A DNA stretch of 28,124 bases from JAXMHQ01 sp046346665 (GTDB taxonomy: Bacteria; Verrucomicrobiota; Verrucomicrobiia; Limisphaerales; JAXMHQ01): the NCBI GenBank assembly GCA_046346665.1, contig JAXMHQ010000048.1, positions 1 through 28,124 on the forward strand, given 5' to 3'. A program made the position numbers and the translations under genes. Shown piece after piece: positions 15,264 to 24,611 of the stretch. The notes under the pieces are model-generated. The model did not search any database, was not told the origin of the DNA, and saw only the letters and a program-made list of their open reading frames with translations. How positions within the stretch are numbered: the stretch's first letter is position 1; every line of letters starts with the position of its first letter.

Positions 15264-16794
15264 ATGAAAATTCCCGTTTGTCGGCGGTTTTCGAGATGGA
15301 TCGGCATCGTGGCTCTGCTTTCAGGCGTTCTTTCTGCAAGGGCGGCGGATTACGTGGTCAGCACTTTCGACTCCGGGATACCCAATTGGTATGGGCTGAC
15401 GGCGCTGCTGGCGTTTGACGGCACGCAGGACAACACGCTCAACGGCGGCGGGTCGTGCAAGGTTTCCATCGATTTCAACCAGACCCAGAATTTGATGTTC
15501 GCCGGGATGTACGGGCCGGGTGACTGGGGCGCAACGCCGGTGCTGGACCTGACGGTTTTTCAATGGCTCGACCTGGACATCCGCTGGGATGACAGCTCCA
15601 CGATGCGCTTGGCCGATTTCAACAATCCACCCGGAGGCGGGACGCCGATCAGCGTGATGTCGATCGAGCCCGGCACATTTACGCCCAATGCCACGATCGG
15701 CACCTTTGCGATCCCTGCAGGGGCCACCAGCGGCTGGGCGCACGTCTCGATTTGGATTGATCCCACGATTCCCGGGCTTTGGTCCAGCCAGGGACTCTGG
15801 TTCAACAAGTGGATCGCAACCACCGGCGCGGGCACGGCTGGGTTCTGGATTGATAATGTGAAACTGCGCGGGCTCTGTTGTGTGCCCCCACCCCCACCTC
15901 TCTCTCCGCCGCGCCCGGACTGGATTGAACCTGATCGCGAGCAGCGGCAATCCCTACGATCGGCAGAATCTCAGGACCGCGCGCGATTCCGGATTCTATT
16001 CGTGGCTTGGCAGCGAGGATTCCCCGGTGACTTACTCTTTCACACTCGATTCGCTCGAGGGGGCAACGAATAAATTGGAAGTGCACCTGCAGTTGATCCC
16101 CAATGCGGGGGATGAGCTGGCGCCGGACTGGAACGAACTTAATGTGATTTCCGCCAGCGTGGTCCTCACCGGCCCCGGAAGCCAGGTCGAATGGACCTTC
16201 AGTTACAAAACCAACAACGATCTCTCAGGCTACGCCAACTGGCATTCATTGGCGTCCATCACCAACCCGACGCGCGCCGGCACCTGGTCGGTGACGTTTC
16301 GAAACGACACCAACGTGACGCTGTCGGCGCCGGGCGGGGGCACCGTGAAATGCGCACTGCCGCCCGAGGTTGCCGAACGATACGCAGACCCCGTGTTTGT
16401 CTATTACGGCATCATGGCGAATGACGCCGCGAATTACTGCGCGATCGCGGTGATTTCAAGTGTCGGCATCGATGGTCCGACAGTAACGCCATTGTGGGAT
16501 GATTTTCACTCGAGTTTGGACACGAACATTTGGTTCGTCAACGCCACTGCGCCCGCTTATGTGAAGCCGGTGCCCACCGATGGTCTCTGGCTGAGCTGGT
16601 CCATTCCGGACGCGGGTTTCCTGCTCGAGACCAATTCCAATCCCGCCAACCCATCCGGCTGGAACCAGGCGGACACAAGCCCGTTCGTGAACGGCGCCTG
16701 GCGATACTCGCTCCTCACCACCAACCCGGCCTTCAGCCCCACCCCCATCGCTCTGCCCGCGGACGGCGCCCTTTTCTTTCGATTGAAGAAATAG
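15264..16794 (+). pseudogene. Tandem secreted protein, copy 1, with +1 frameshift
   Basis: This is the first of four paralogs. It starts at ATG 15264 with a signal peptide (1-27, ending ARA) and a beta-sandwich-like first module (FDSG, FDGTQDNTLNGGGS, closing strand GFWIDNVKL). Frame 3 is then lost in a C/CT-rich tract at about 15884-15917. The homologous continuation (TGLNLIASSGNPYDRQ, then a lectin-like module and the end LFFRLKK) reads in frame 1. Dropping one base would give exactly 510 codons including the stop. It is the most diverged and shortest copy. It may be a true pseudogene, a phase-variable gene or a sequencing error in the C5 runs. The family is not recognised. Confidence 0.8.
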
Positions 16795-16848
16795 CCAGGC
16801 CACCCCTCGGTAATGGTACGATTTGAATTCGAATTCCACTCGCCATAG

Positions 16849-16917
16849 AGCCACAGAGCCCTCAGAGCGAGCCAAATCAATGGGTCTACTCTCGGTGATC
16901 TCTGTGTCTCGGTGGCT
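16849..16917. repeat. Imperfect inverted repeat, CACAGAG-type arms
   Basis: The left arm 16849-16871 (AGCCACAGAGCCCTCAGAG) and right arm 16891-16917 (CTCTGTGTCTCGGTGGCT core) pair imperfectly around a 19-base loop. The arms again have a short internal period (CACAGAG). It lies in the 264-base gap between copies 1 and 2. That gap also has GAATTCGAATTC (16824-16835) and CCCCAA-CCT-TTGGGG (17018-17032). No gene is seen there. Confidence 0.6.
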
Positions 16918-17044
16918 GCCGATCCGAAACTTACCACCACCCGTCCCTCTGCCGGATTGACAAGCCCACGGGAATAGGTGTAGTTAATCCTAACGGCAAG
17001 CCGTGATTATAATCGCGCCCCAACCTTTGGGGTGCTCGGACTGT

Positions 17045-17050
17045 AAGGAA
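17045..17050 (+). promoter_or_regulatory. Ribosome binding site of tandem copy 2
   Basis: AAGGAA lies 8 bases before the ATG at 17059. It supports that start, which opens directly into a signal peptide. Confidence 0.6.
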
Positions 17051-17058
17051 CGCCGGCA

Positions 17059-18810
17059 ATGAGAACTGGATCCCCCCTGAAACTGGGTCAGCGCGCCTTG
17101 CTGTCTTTCTGGATTTGCGCTGGGCTTTTCGCGGCCTGTGTCGTGCCGAAACTCGATGCTGATGTGGTGGTAGACACATTTGACACCGGAACGCAGGGGC
17201 AGATGGTGCCGGGCGGGAACATTTGGTGGGGCAGTTCCACCATGACCTGGGACGGCACGCAGGATGCCACAGGCAACGGCGGCGGATCCGCGTACATCAC
17301 TTGCACCTTCAGCAGCGCGAGCGACACGCCCTGCATGGCCGACATTACGCTCGGTCTCGGCGGCAACAACCCATGGTGGTGTCCTGTTTCGATCGATCTA
17401 AGTGGGGGTTCAATTATATGCATCTTGAATTTGGATATTAAACAGGATGTCGCCGCCTCCACGATGAGCGTTGCGCAATTCAACCATCCAGGCCTCTGGG
17501 ATCCCGGGATCACAGGATCCTACGATGGCATGGAATTCGGATTGTTCGACATCAATCCGAATCGCATCCCCATCACGGTGATGGAGCTTACTAACGCGGC
17601 AGCCGCGGGCTGGGTACACATGAGCGTTCCGATCGACCCGAGAATTCCCGGCATCAATGATACCCGGGGATTCTATTTGCACAAATGGTTCGCCGGAACG
17701 CCTACGGGCACGGGTGTCTTCGCGTTCTGGATGGATAATTTGCTCATCTCATCAAACGAGTGGTCCCATCGCTTTGACGTCAAATTATCGGTTCATCCCG
17801 CGCCTCAAGGTCTGAATCTGTTTGCCGCCACCACCGGCCAATATGACCGCGAATCGATCGAGGTTCAGCCGGGTAGCGGCATTTTTTCCTGGCTGGGAAG
17901 CTCCGGGGTCACTTATGCATTTACCCTTTCGCAATTCGAAGCCCGCGGCCCCGGCCAGCAGGTGCATCTGTTTCTGATCCCCAATGCCGGCACGGGCACT
18001 GCCCCGGACTGGGACGCCGCCAATGCCATATTCGTCACCCTTCAGAACCAGAAGCAACCGAATGGTGATCCCTATTACGTTTTTCAATTCGCCTACAAAA
18101 CCAACCAGCCGGGAACCAACAGCATGTTCTACAGTTCAAACCTGCTTTACGGCAAATGCCTCACCAACGGCACCGCCGTCGGCACCTGGTCGGTCATGTT
18201 CGTGAACGACACCACGGTCCGGCTCAGCGGGCCGGGCGGGATCTCCACCAATTTTACCGCGTTCGACCAGGCGTCGGCAAACCTGTTCGCAGATCCCGTA
18301 TACGTGTTTTTCGGCATGCAACCCAATTCCGCAACCAACGCCGGCTTCGGCCATGTTGTCCTTACCTCGGTTGGTGTCAGCGGTCCGAATGTCACGCCTG
18401 TGTTCGACGATTTTTCATCCGGCGGCAGCCCGGTGGGTCCCACCGGCGGATATGCCGGCTTGAACACCAACCTGTGGGTGACCCGTCTGAGCGCGCCGGG
18501 CGCCGGGCAAAGCGTTCCGGCGAACGCCTGGTTCATGAACTGGGGCCTGCCGGACACCGGGTATAGGCTCGCCACCAACTCCGACATGGCTAATCCCGCC
18601 GGCTGGAGCACCACCAACCTGCCGCTGAAATGGCAGGTCGGCGAGACCAATTACGTCATGCTCACCACCAACGACAACTTCGACATTTACCAGGTGCCGG
18701 GCACGGCGCTGGACAGCACGGGCACGAACACTTACTCCACCAATTACTGGTACCATTACCCGCTCGGCTCCTCCGGCCCGGGCAACCTGTTCATCAGCCT
18801 CAAAAAATGA
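17059..18810 (+). CDS. Tandem secreted three-module protein, copy 2 (intact)
   Basis: This is a 583-residue intact member of the array. A long signal peptide (hydrophobic about 11-28) is followed by module 1 (about 34-235: VDTFDTGTQGQMVPGGNIWW, DATGNGGGSAYITCTF, closing strand FAFWMDNLLIS). This pattern is typical of carbohydrate-binding beta-sandwiches. Module 2 (about 250-465; GLNLFAATTGQYDRE, VFQFAYKTN, GTWSVMFVNDTTVRLSGPGG, TPVFDDF) looks concanavalin/lectin-like. Module 3 (about 475-583) carries LPDTGYRLATNSDMANPAGW and ends LFISLKK. No catalytic motif is evident. The role is unknown; location beside GH67, GH3 and GH2 genes suggests extracellular glycan binding, which is inference. Confidence 0.85.
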   Translation: MRTGSPLKLGQRALLSFWICAGLFAACVVPKLDADVVVDTFDTGTQGQMVPGGNIWWGSSTMTWDGTQDATGNGGGSAYITCTFSSASDTPCMADITLGLGGNNPWWCPVSIDLSGGSIICILNLDIKQDVAASTMSVAQFNHPGLWDPGITGSYDGMEFGLFDINPNRIPITVMELTNAAAAGWVHMSVPIDPRIPGINDTRGFYLHKWFAGTPTGTGVFAFWMDNLLISSNEWSHRFDVKLSVHPAPQGLNLFAATTGQYDRESIEVQPGSGIFSWLGSSGVTYAFTLSQFEARGPGQQVHLFLIPNAGTGTAPDWDAANAIFVTLQNQKQPNGDPYYVFQFAYKTNQPGTNSMFYSSNLLYGKCLTNGTAVGTWSVMFVNDTTVRLSGPGGISTNFTAFDQASANLFADPVYVFFGMQPNSATNAGFGHVVLTSVGVSGPNVTPVFDDFSSGGSPVGPTGGYAGLNTNLWVTRLSAPGAGQSVPANAWFMNWGLPDTGYRLATNSDMANPAGWSTTNLPLKWQVGETNYVMLTTNDNFDIYQVPGTALDSTGTNTYSTNYWYHYPLGSSGPGNLFISLKK

Positions 18811-18886
18811 CCGCCTTTGCCATTCACTCGAATCAAAAGCCCCTGCCATCTCTTGCAACCGGTTGATCCGCAGACCCAGGATTCCC

Positions 18887-18894
18887 AAAGGAGA
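18887..18894 (+). promoter_or_regulatory. Strong ribosome binding site of tandem copy 3
   Basis: AAAGGAGA, the best Shine-Dalgarno match in the array, has its AGGAG core 9 bases before ATG 18903. It favours that start over the internal ATG at 18921. Confidence 0.65.
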
Positions 18895-18902
18895 TCAAAA
18901 AC

Positions 18903-20633
18903 ATGCCTTATACCAACAGGATGTCTCTCAGGCTGCTCGCAGCCTTGATTCTTGCCACGGTGTTGCCAGCGCGCCCGGTTGAAAGCCAAATCATCGATTA
19001 CACGGTCGATACCTTCGACACCGGCACCCAGGGGGAAATGGTGCCGGGCGGGAACATCTGGTGGGGCAGTTCCACCATGACCTGGGACGGAACTCAGGAC
19101 AGCACCGGCAATGGCGGCGGGTCCGGCTACATCACCTGCACCTTCAGCACCGCGAGCGATACCCCTTGCATGGCCGATATCACCCTCGGTCTCGGCGGCA
19201 ACAACCCCTGGTGGTGCCCCGTCGCCCTCGACATCACCGTGTGCCTCGCGATCGATTTGGATATCAAGTGGGACACTGCGGCATCCACCATGACCATGGA
19301 TCAGTTCAATCGGCCGGCCACCTGGGACGCCGGGATTACGGCATCGTATGACGGAATGGAATTCGGAGTATTCGACAATAACCCGAACCGCATTCCGCTG
19401 ATGACGCAGCACCTCACGAATGCGGCGACGTCCGGTTGGGCGCACATGAGCGTTCCCTACGATCCGGCGACGCCGGGCATCAACAACACCCGCGGTGTTT
19501 ATTTTCACAAATGGTTCGCGGGCACTCCAGCCACGTCCGGCGTCTCCGCGTTCTGGATCGATAACATTCAATTTCATTTCCGCTCTCATCCCCTGGGCCC
19601 TCCGACCCTGTCGGTCAAGCCCGCTCCTCAAGGCCTGAACCTGTTCGCCGCCACCACCGGCCAGTATGATCGCCAAATGATCGAAGTGCAGCCGGGCACC
19701 GGCGTGTTTTCCTGGCTGGGCAATTCCGGCGTGACCTATTCCTTCACCCTCTCAACATTTGAAGCCCCTGCCCCCGGCCAACAGGCGCACCTTTTCCTCA
19801 TCCCCAATGCCGACACCACCACTGCGCCCGATTGGAACGATTCAAACGTCATCTTCGTCACGTTGGTGAACCAGGCGGAAACCAATGGCGATCCGTATTA
19901 TATCTTCCAATTCGCTTACAAGACCAACCAGCCCGTCGGCAACAGCATGTTCTTCAGTTCGAACCTGCTTTACGGCAAATGCCTCACCAACGGCACCGCC
20001 GTCGGCACCTGGTCGGTCACGTTCCTCAACGACACCACGGTCCGGCTCAGTGGGCCGGGCGGGATCTCCACCAATTTCACCGCGTTCGACCAGGCATCGG
20101 CCGACCTGTTTGCGGACCCGCTCTCGGTCTATTTCGGCATGCAGCCAAACAACCCTGGCAATACGGGCATCGGCCATGTCGTGTTCACTTCGGTCGGCGT
20201 CACCGGCCCGAATGTCACACCGGTGTTTGATGATTTTTCGGCCGGTGGCAGCCCGAACGGTCCCAGTGGCGGTTATGCCGGCCTGAACACCAACCTTTGG
20301 GTCACCCGGCTTGCCGCTCCTTCCGCGGCGCAGAACGTTCCCCACTATGCCTACTTCTTGAGATGGGACTTGCCAGACAAAGGCCTGAGATTGGCCACCA
20401 ATTCCATTGCCGGATCCCGAGCCAACTGGGGCACCAACAATCTGCCGCTCAAATGGCAGGTCGGCACGACCAACTACGTGCTGATGACCACCAACGACAA
20501 CTTCGACATCTACCAGGTAGCCGGCACCGCCGTCGACAGCACGGGCACGAACAGTTACTCCACCAATTACTGGTACCATTATCCGCTCGGCTTTCCCGGA
20601 ACAGGAAGCCTCTTTATTGGTCTGCTCCAGTAA
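18903..20633 (+). CDS. Tandem secreted three-module protein, copy 3 (intact)
   Basis: This is a 576-residue intact paralog. The signal peptide covers about residues 1-28 (hydrophobic LRLLAALILATVLPA). Module 1 (about 33-230) contains VDTFDTGTQGEMVPGG, two CTF/DTPCM cysteines shared with copies 2 and 4, and the closing AFWIDNIQF strand. The lectin-like module 2 (about 240-460) and the C-terminal module (to LFIGLLQ) follow. Two stretches (19041-19219 and 19629-20311) are almost identical in DNA to copy 4, while the part between is clearly diverged. It begins 92 bases after copy 2 and ends 16 bases before copy 4, so at least copies 3 and 4 should share a transcript. Function not recognised; extracellular glycan binding is a guess from module style and neighbours. 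Confidence 0.85.
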   Translation: MPYTNRMSLRLLAALILATVLPARPVESQIIDYTVDTFDTGTQGEMVPGGNIWWGSSTMTWDGTQDSTGNGGGSGYITCTFSTASDTPCMADITLGLGGNNPWWCPVALDITVCLAIDLDIKWDTAASTMTMDQFNRPATWDAGITASYDGMEFGVFDNNPNRIPLMTQHLTNAATSGWAHMSVPYDPATPGINNTRGVYFHKWFAGTPATSGVSAFWIDNIQFHFRSHPLGPPTLSVKPAPQGLNLFAATTGQYDRQMIEVQPGTGVFSWLGNSGVTYSFTLSTFEAPAPGQQAHLFLIPNADTTTAPDWNDSNVIFVTLVNQAETNGDPYYIFQFAYKTNQPVGNSMFFSSNLLYGKCLTNGTAVGTWSVTFLNDTTVRLSGPGGISTNFTAFDQASADLFADPLSVYFGMQPNNPGNTGIGHVVFTSVGVTGPNVTPVFDDFSAGGSPNGPSGGYAGLNTNLWVTRLAAPSAAQNVPHYAYFLRWDLPDKGLRLATNSIAGSRANWGTNNLPLKWQVGTTNYVLMTTNDNFDIYQVAGTAVDSTGTNSYSTNYWYHYPLGFPGTGSLFIGLLQ

Positions 20634-20649
20634 CCAGCAACTCAAGCCT

Positions 20650-22378
20650 ATGCAAACAAAACTCTCGACCCTGACATGTGTTCTCCCTGCCATCGCTTTC
20701 CTGCTGGCCGGCAGCGCCCCTGTCATGGCTTACGGGGATTACCCCGTCGACAGCTTCGACACAGGCACGCAGGGCCAGATAGTGCCGGGCGGGAACATCT
20801 GGTGGGGCAGTTCCACCATGACCTGGGACGGAACTCAGGACAGCACCGGCAATGGCGGCGGGTCCGGCTACATCACCTGCACCTTTAGCACCGCGAGCGA
20901 TACCCCTTGCATGGCCGATATCACCCTCGGTCTCGGCGGCAACAACCCCTGGTGGTGCCCAATTTCGGTTGACCTTACCGCCTACATCGAGCTGGACTTC
21001 AACCTCAAATGGGACATGACCGCGTCCAATATGACTATTGATGAGTTCAATAATCCCTCAACATTTGACGCGGGAATTACCGACTCTTACAACGGCATGG
21101 AATTCGGCGTTTTCGACGCCGCCCCGAACCGGATCCCATTGTCCGTCCAGTTCCTCACAAACGCTGCGATGTACGGCTGGGCGCATATGTCCGTCCCGAT
21201 CAACCGGTCGACGCCTGGGATCAATGACACCCACGGCATTTACTTTCACAAATGGTTCGCGGGTTCCCCGGCAGTAACTGGGATAGCCGCATTCTGGATC
21301 GACGACATCCTCTTTAAAACCGGGTGTCTCTGTGTCCCGCCTCCTCCCACTCTGGTGCTCCACCCAGCCCCGCAAGGCCTGAACCTGTTCGCGGCGACCA
21401 CCGGCCAATATGATCGCCAAATGATCGAAGTGCAGCCGGGCACCGGCGTGTTTTCCTGGCTGGGCAATTCCGGCGTGACCTATTCCTTCACCCTCTCAAC
21501 ATTTGAAGCCCCTGCCCCCGGCCAACAGGCGCACCTTTTCCTCATCCCCAATGCCGACACCACTACTGCGCCCGATTGGAACGATTCAAACGTCATCTTC
21601 GTCACGTTGGTGAACCAGGCGGAAACCAATGGCGATCCGTATTATATCTTCCAATTCGCTTACAAGACCAACCAGCTCGTCGGCAACAGCATGTTCTTCA
21701 GTTCGAACCTGCTTTACGGCAAATGCCTCACCAACGGCACCGCCGTCGGCACCTGGTCGGTCACGTTCCTCAACGACACCACGGTCCGGCTCAGTGGGCC
21801 GGGGGGTGTCTCCACCAATTTCACCGCGTTCGACCAGGCATCGGCCGACCTGTTTGCGGACCCGCTCTCGGTCTATTTCGGCATGCAGCCAAACAACCCT
21901 GGCAATACGGGCATCGGCCATGTCGTGTTCACTTCGGTCGGCGTCACCGGCCCGAATGTCACACCGGTGTTTGATGATTTTTCGGCCGGTGGCAGCCCAG
22001 AACGGTCCCAGTGGCGGTTATGCCGGCCTGAACACCAACCTTTGGGTCACCCGGCTGGGAGCCCCTTCCGCCGCGCAGAATGTTCCTCCGCATGCCTGGT
22101 TTCTCACCTGGAGCCTCCCGGACACCGGATTCAAATTGTCGACCAACTCGGATTTTTCCAACCCCGCCGGCTGGGGCACCACCAACCTGCCGCTCAAGTG
22201 GCAGATCGGCGTGAGCAACTACGTCCTGCTCACGACGAACGACAACTTCGACATCTACCAGGTGCCGGGGACGGCGCTGGACAGCACGGGCACGAACACT
22301 TACTCCACCAATTACTGGTACCATTACCCGCTCGGCGCCCCAGGCCATGGCAACCTTTTCATCAGCCTGCGGAAATAG
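20650..22378 (+). pseudogene. Tandem secreted protein, copy 4, with single-base insertion
   Basis: The ATG at 20650 opens a good signal peptide (MQTKLSTLTC to PVMA); an upstream in-frame ATG at 20617 would overlap copy 3 and spoil the leader. Modules 1 and 2 read in frame 1 up to FDDFSAGGSP. There, one extra A at about 21999 (CCCAGAACGG against CCCGAACGG in copy 3) shifts the frame. The rest, GPSGGYAGLNTNLW to NLFISLRK, continues in frame 2 to 22378. Without the insertion the gene has 576 codons, like copy 3. As it stands, translation would give a protein with an unrelated 140-residue-plus tail ending near 22434. It is a recent lesion, a switch or an assembly error. Confidence 0.82.
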
Positions 22379-22384
22379 GATTGG

Positions 22385-22462
22385 CCCGCAGTTCGCGCAG
22401 ACCGCGCAGAAACCTGCAGGAACAAGGCTTTTAAATTCTGTGTGGTCGGCGTGGTCTGCGGG
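22385..22462. repeat. Imperfect inverted repeat, CGCGCAGA-type arms
   Basis: The arms 22385-22411 and 22436-22462 are imperfect reverse complements around a 24-base loop, with internal period GCGCAGACC. A single related arm (CCGCAGATCATGCAGATCACG) lies at about 12299-12325, upstream of the TIM-barrel gene. The repeat fills the first half of the gap between copy 4 and the GH2 gene. The second half (22463-22538) shows only a TATATT at 22524-22529, too close to the ATG to be called a normal promoter. Confidence 0.65.
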
Positions 22463-22538
22463 AGAATGCTTTCCCGGCCCTTTTGCGACTCTTTCGAGAG
22501 ACTTGGAAATTCTGCCGCCACCCTATATTCTGAGGCAC

Positions 22539-24605
22539 ATGTCGACTCGCCTCTTGATCGCGTTTGCCGGCTTAGTCCTGATTAGCACTCTCTGCACGGC
22601 CGCCCCGCGCCATGAAACACTCCTCGATTCCGGCTGGACGTTTGCCCAGGGCGAATTCCCCGGCGCCGAACGCGCCGATTACGGAAACACCTGGGGCTGG
22701 AAAACCGTCACCGTGCCGCACAACTGGGGCTGGGACCAGGCGGAGAAGGGCCTGGATTATTACCGCGGACCGGGCTGGTACCGCCGCCCCCTCAACATCG
22801 GCGCCCCGCAACCCGGCCGCCGCTACTTCCTCCGCTTCGAAGCCGCCGGCTCCGTCGCCGACGCCTGGCTCAACGGCCGCCACCTCGGCCAGCACCGCGG
22901 CGCCTTTGGCGCTTTCTGCTTCGAAATCACCCCGGACCTCTCCCCATCCGGCACCAACCTGCTCGCCGTCCGCGTCAGCAATTCGCCCGAAACCGACATC
23001 GCCCCCATCAGCGGCGATTTTAATGTGTTCGGTGGACTTTACCGCCCCGTGCACCTCGTCGAAACGGCCGATGTCAATTTCTGCCTGACCGATCACGGCT
23101 CCCCCGGCGTCGCCTGGCTGCAAACCCGCGTCCGCCCCGAACGCGCCGTGCTGGATGTCATCGCCCAGGTTTCCAACGCAGGTCAGAAAACATCCGATCT
23201 GAAACTCGTCGCCACCGTGCTCGACGCCTCCGGCAAGAAAGTCGGCGGAGGCGAACAGGCCGTCGGCGAACTGCAGCGCGTCACCGCGCCCGTCCAGCTC
23301 CGGCTCGAACTCGAAAATCCGCACCTCTGGAACGGCCGATCCGATCCTTACCTGCACCGCGCAATCGTAGAATTGCAGGACAAAAACGGCACGGTGCTGG
23401 ATTCGGTCGAGCAGGCCATCGGACTGCGGTTTTACGAGGTGGACCCGGACCGCGGTTTCTTCCTCAATGGCAAACCGTATCATCTGCACGGAGTCAACAA
23501 GCACCAGGATCGCGTCGGCAAAGGCTGGGCGGTGACGGAGGCCGACCAGGACGAGGACATGCGCCTGATCCAGGACCTGGGCTGCACGGTGATTCGCTGC
23601 GCGCACTACCAGCACAGCGATTATTTTTACAGCCTGTGCGACAAGGCCGGCATTTTGGTGTGGGCGGAACTCCCGCAGGTCAATGAGCTGGAACCCACGC
23701 CCGAATTCGCCGCCACCTCGAAAAATCAGTTGCTCGATCTCATCCGGCAGAACATCAATCATCCGTCCATTTTCGTCTGGAGTTTGTTCAATGAACTCTG
23801 GCCCGACCGACCCGATCCGCACCGGGAATTGCAGGACCTGAAAGTGGTGGCGAACGGCGAGGACCCGACGCGGCCGACGATTGCGGCGACGAGCACCGAG
23901 CATCTGCCGCAGATGGACAAAATCCCTGACCTGCTCGGCTGGAACATTTATCCGGGCTGGTATTCCGGCTGGGGGCCGAAGGAAAATTTCGGGACCTACC
24001 TGGACCGGGGCCGGACCCTGAGCCGGCACGGCGGATTGTGCATCAGCGAATACGGCGCCGGGGCGAGCATCCGGCAGCACGAGGACAATCCGCAGAAACC
24101 GAAGGAAACCGGCTTGTGGCATCCGGAGGAATACCAGGCCATCCTCCACGAAGCCGCCTGGCCCGCCCTGAAATCGAAGCCCTTTGTCTGGGGCACCTTC
24201 GTCTGGGTCATGTTCGATTTCATCAGCAACGGCCGCCATGAAGGCGACGAACCCGGGCGCAACGACAAAGGCCTCGTCACGGCCGACCGCAAGACGCCGA
24301 AAGACGCGTATTACTATTACCGCGCCAACTGGTCGGACGAACCCACGCTCTACATCGCCAGCCGGCGGTATACCAGCCGGACAAACGCAGTCACCGACGT
24401 AAAGGTTTACTCGAACGCGGGCGCCGTCGAGGTCTCGCTTAACGGCAAATCGATCGGCACCCAGTCCGGCGCCACCAACGGGGTGTTCCTCTGGAAAAAT
24501 GTCCGGCTGCAACCGGGCGACAATCGCGTCGAAGCCCGCGCGCAGCGAAATGGCAGGGAACTCAAGGACGATTGTCTCTGGACCCTGACCGCGCCGGCGA
24601 AGTGA
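22539..24605 (+). CDS. Secreted GH2 glycosidase (beta-galactosidase/beta-glucuronidase type)
   Basis: The frame opens at 22347, but that part overlaps copy 4 and a repeat. The ATG at 22539 starts a clean signal peptide (1-21), giving 688 residues. GH2 layout: sugar-binding jelly roll (about 25-180; PHNWGWDQAEKGLDYYRGPGWY, AWLNGRHLGQHRG), immunoglobulin-like domain (about 185-300) and TIM barrel (about 300-595; HLHGVNKHQD). The acid/base is E419 in SLFNELW and the nucleophile E504 in CISEYGAG. A C-terminal beta domain (about 605-688) contains VEVSLNGKSIG, as in DUF4982-type tails. Substrate is open: beta-galactosidase, glucuronidase or mannosidase. Context suggests trimming hemicellulose side chains in the periplasm. 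Confidence 0.92.
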   Translation: MSTRLLIAFAGLVLISTLCTAAPRHETLLDSGWTFAQGEFPGAERADYGNTWGWKTVTVPHNWGWDQAEKGLDYYRGPGWYRRPLNIGAPQPGRRYFLRFEAAGSVADAWLNGRHLGQHRGAFGAFCFEITPDLSPSGTNLLAVRVSNSPETDIAPISGDFNVFGGLYRPVHLVETADVNFCLTDHGSPGVAWLQTRVRPERAVLDVIAQVSNAGQKTSDLKLVATVLDASGKKVGGGEQAVGELQRVTAPVQLRLELENPHLWNGRSDPYLHRAIVELQDKNGTVLDSVEQAIGLRFYEVDPDRGFFLNGKPYHLHGVNKHQDRVGKGWAVTEADQDEDMRLIQDLGCTVIRCAHYQHSDYFYSLCDKAGILVWAELPQVNELEPTPEFAATSKNQLLDLIRQNINHPSIFVWSLFNELWPDRPDPHRELQDLKVVANGEDPTRPTIAATSTEHLPQMDKIPDLLGWNIYPGWYSGWGPKENFGTYLDRGRTLSRHGGLCISEYGAGASIRQHEDNPQKPKETGLWHPEEYQAILHEAAWPALKSKPFVWGTFVWVMFDFISNGRHEGDEPGRNDKGLVTADRKTPKDAYYYYRANWSDEPTLYIASRRYTSRTNAVTDVKVYSNAGAVEVSLNGKSIGTQSGATNGVFLWKNVRLQPGDNRVEARAQRNGRELKDDCLWTLTAPAK

Positions 24606-24611
24606 TCTTCT

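Noticed and set aside
17018..17032. Shared operator: CCCCAA-CCT-TTGGGG before copy 2 and CCCCAA-GG-TTGGGG (27123-27136) before the porin gene
   Set aside because: Both are short GC-rich palindromes with different centres and flanks. Two instances are too few to separate from chance.
15264..22378. PEP-CTERM or LPXTG-type sorting signal in the tandem proteins
   Set aside because: The C-termini end in LFISLKK-type strands without a PEP motif, hydrophobic helix or basic tail.
15264..22378. Programmed +1 frameshifting in copies 1 and 4
   Set aside because: The two sites are at different places in the gene and share no slippery motif or stop-codon context. Copies 2 and 3 are intact without it.
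22572..24512. A 646-codon open frame on the minus strand
   Set aside because: It is antisense to the GH2 gene, whose catalytic motifs and signal peptide are intact. The antisense translation shows no domain and reflects high GC at third positions.
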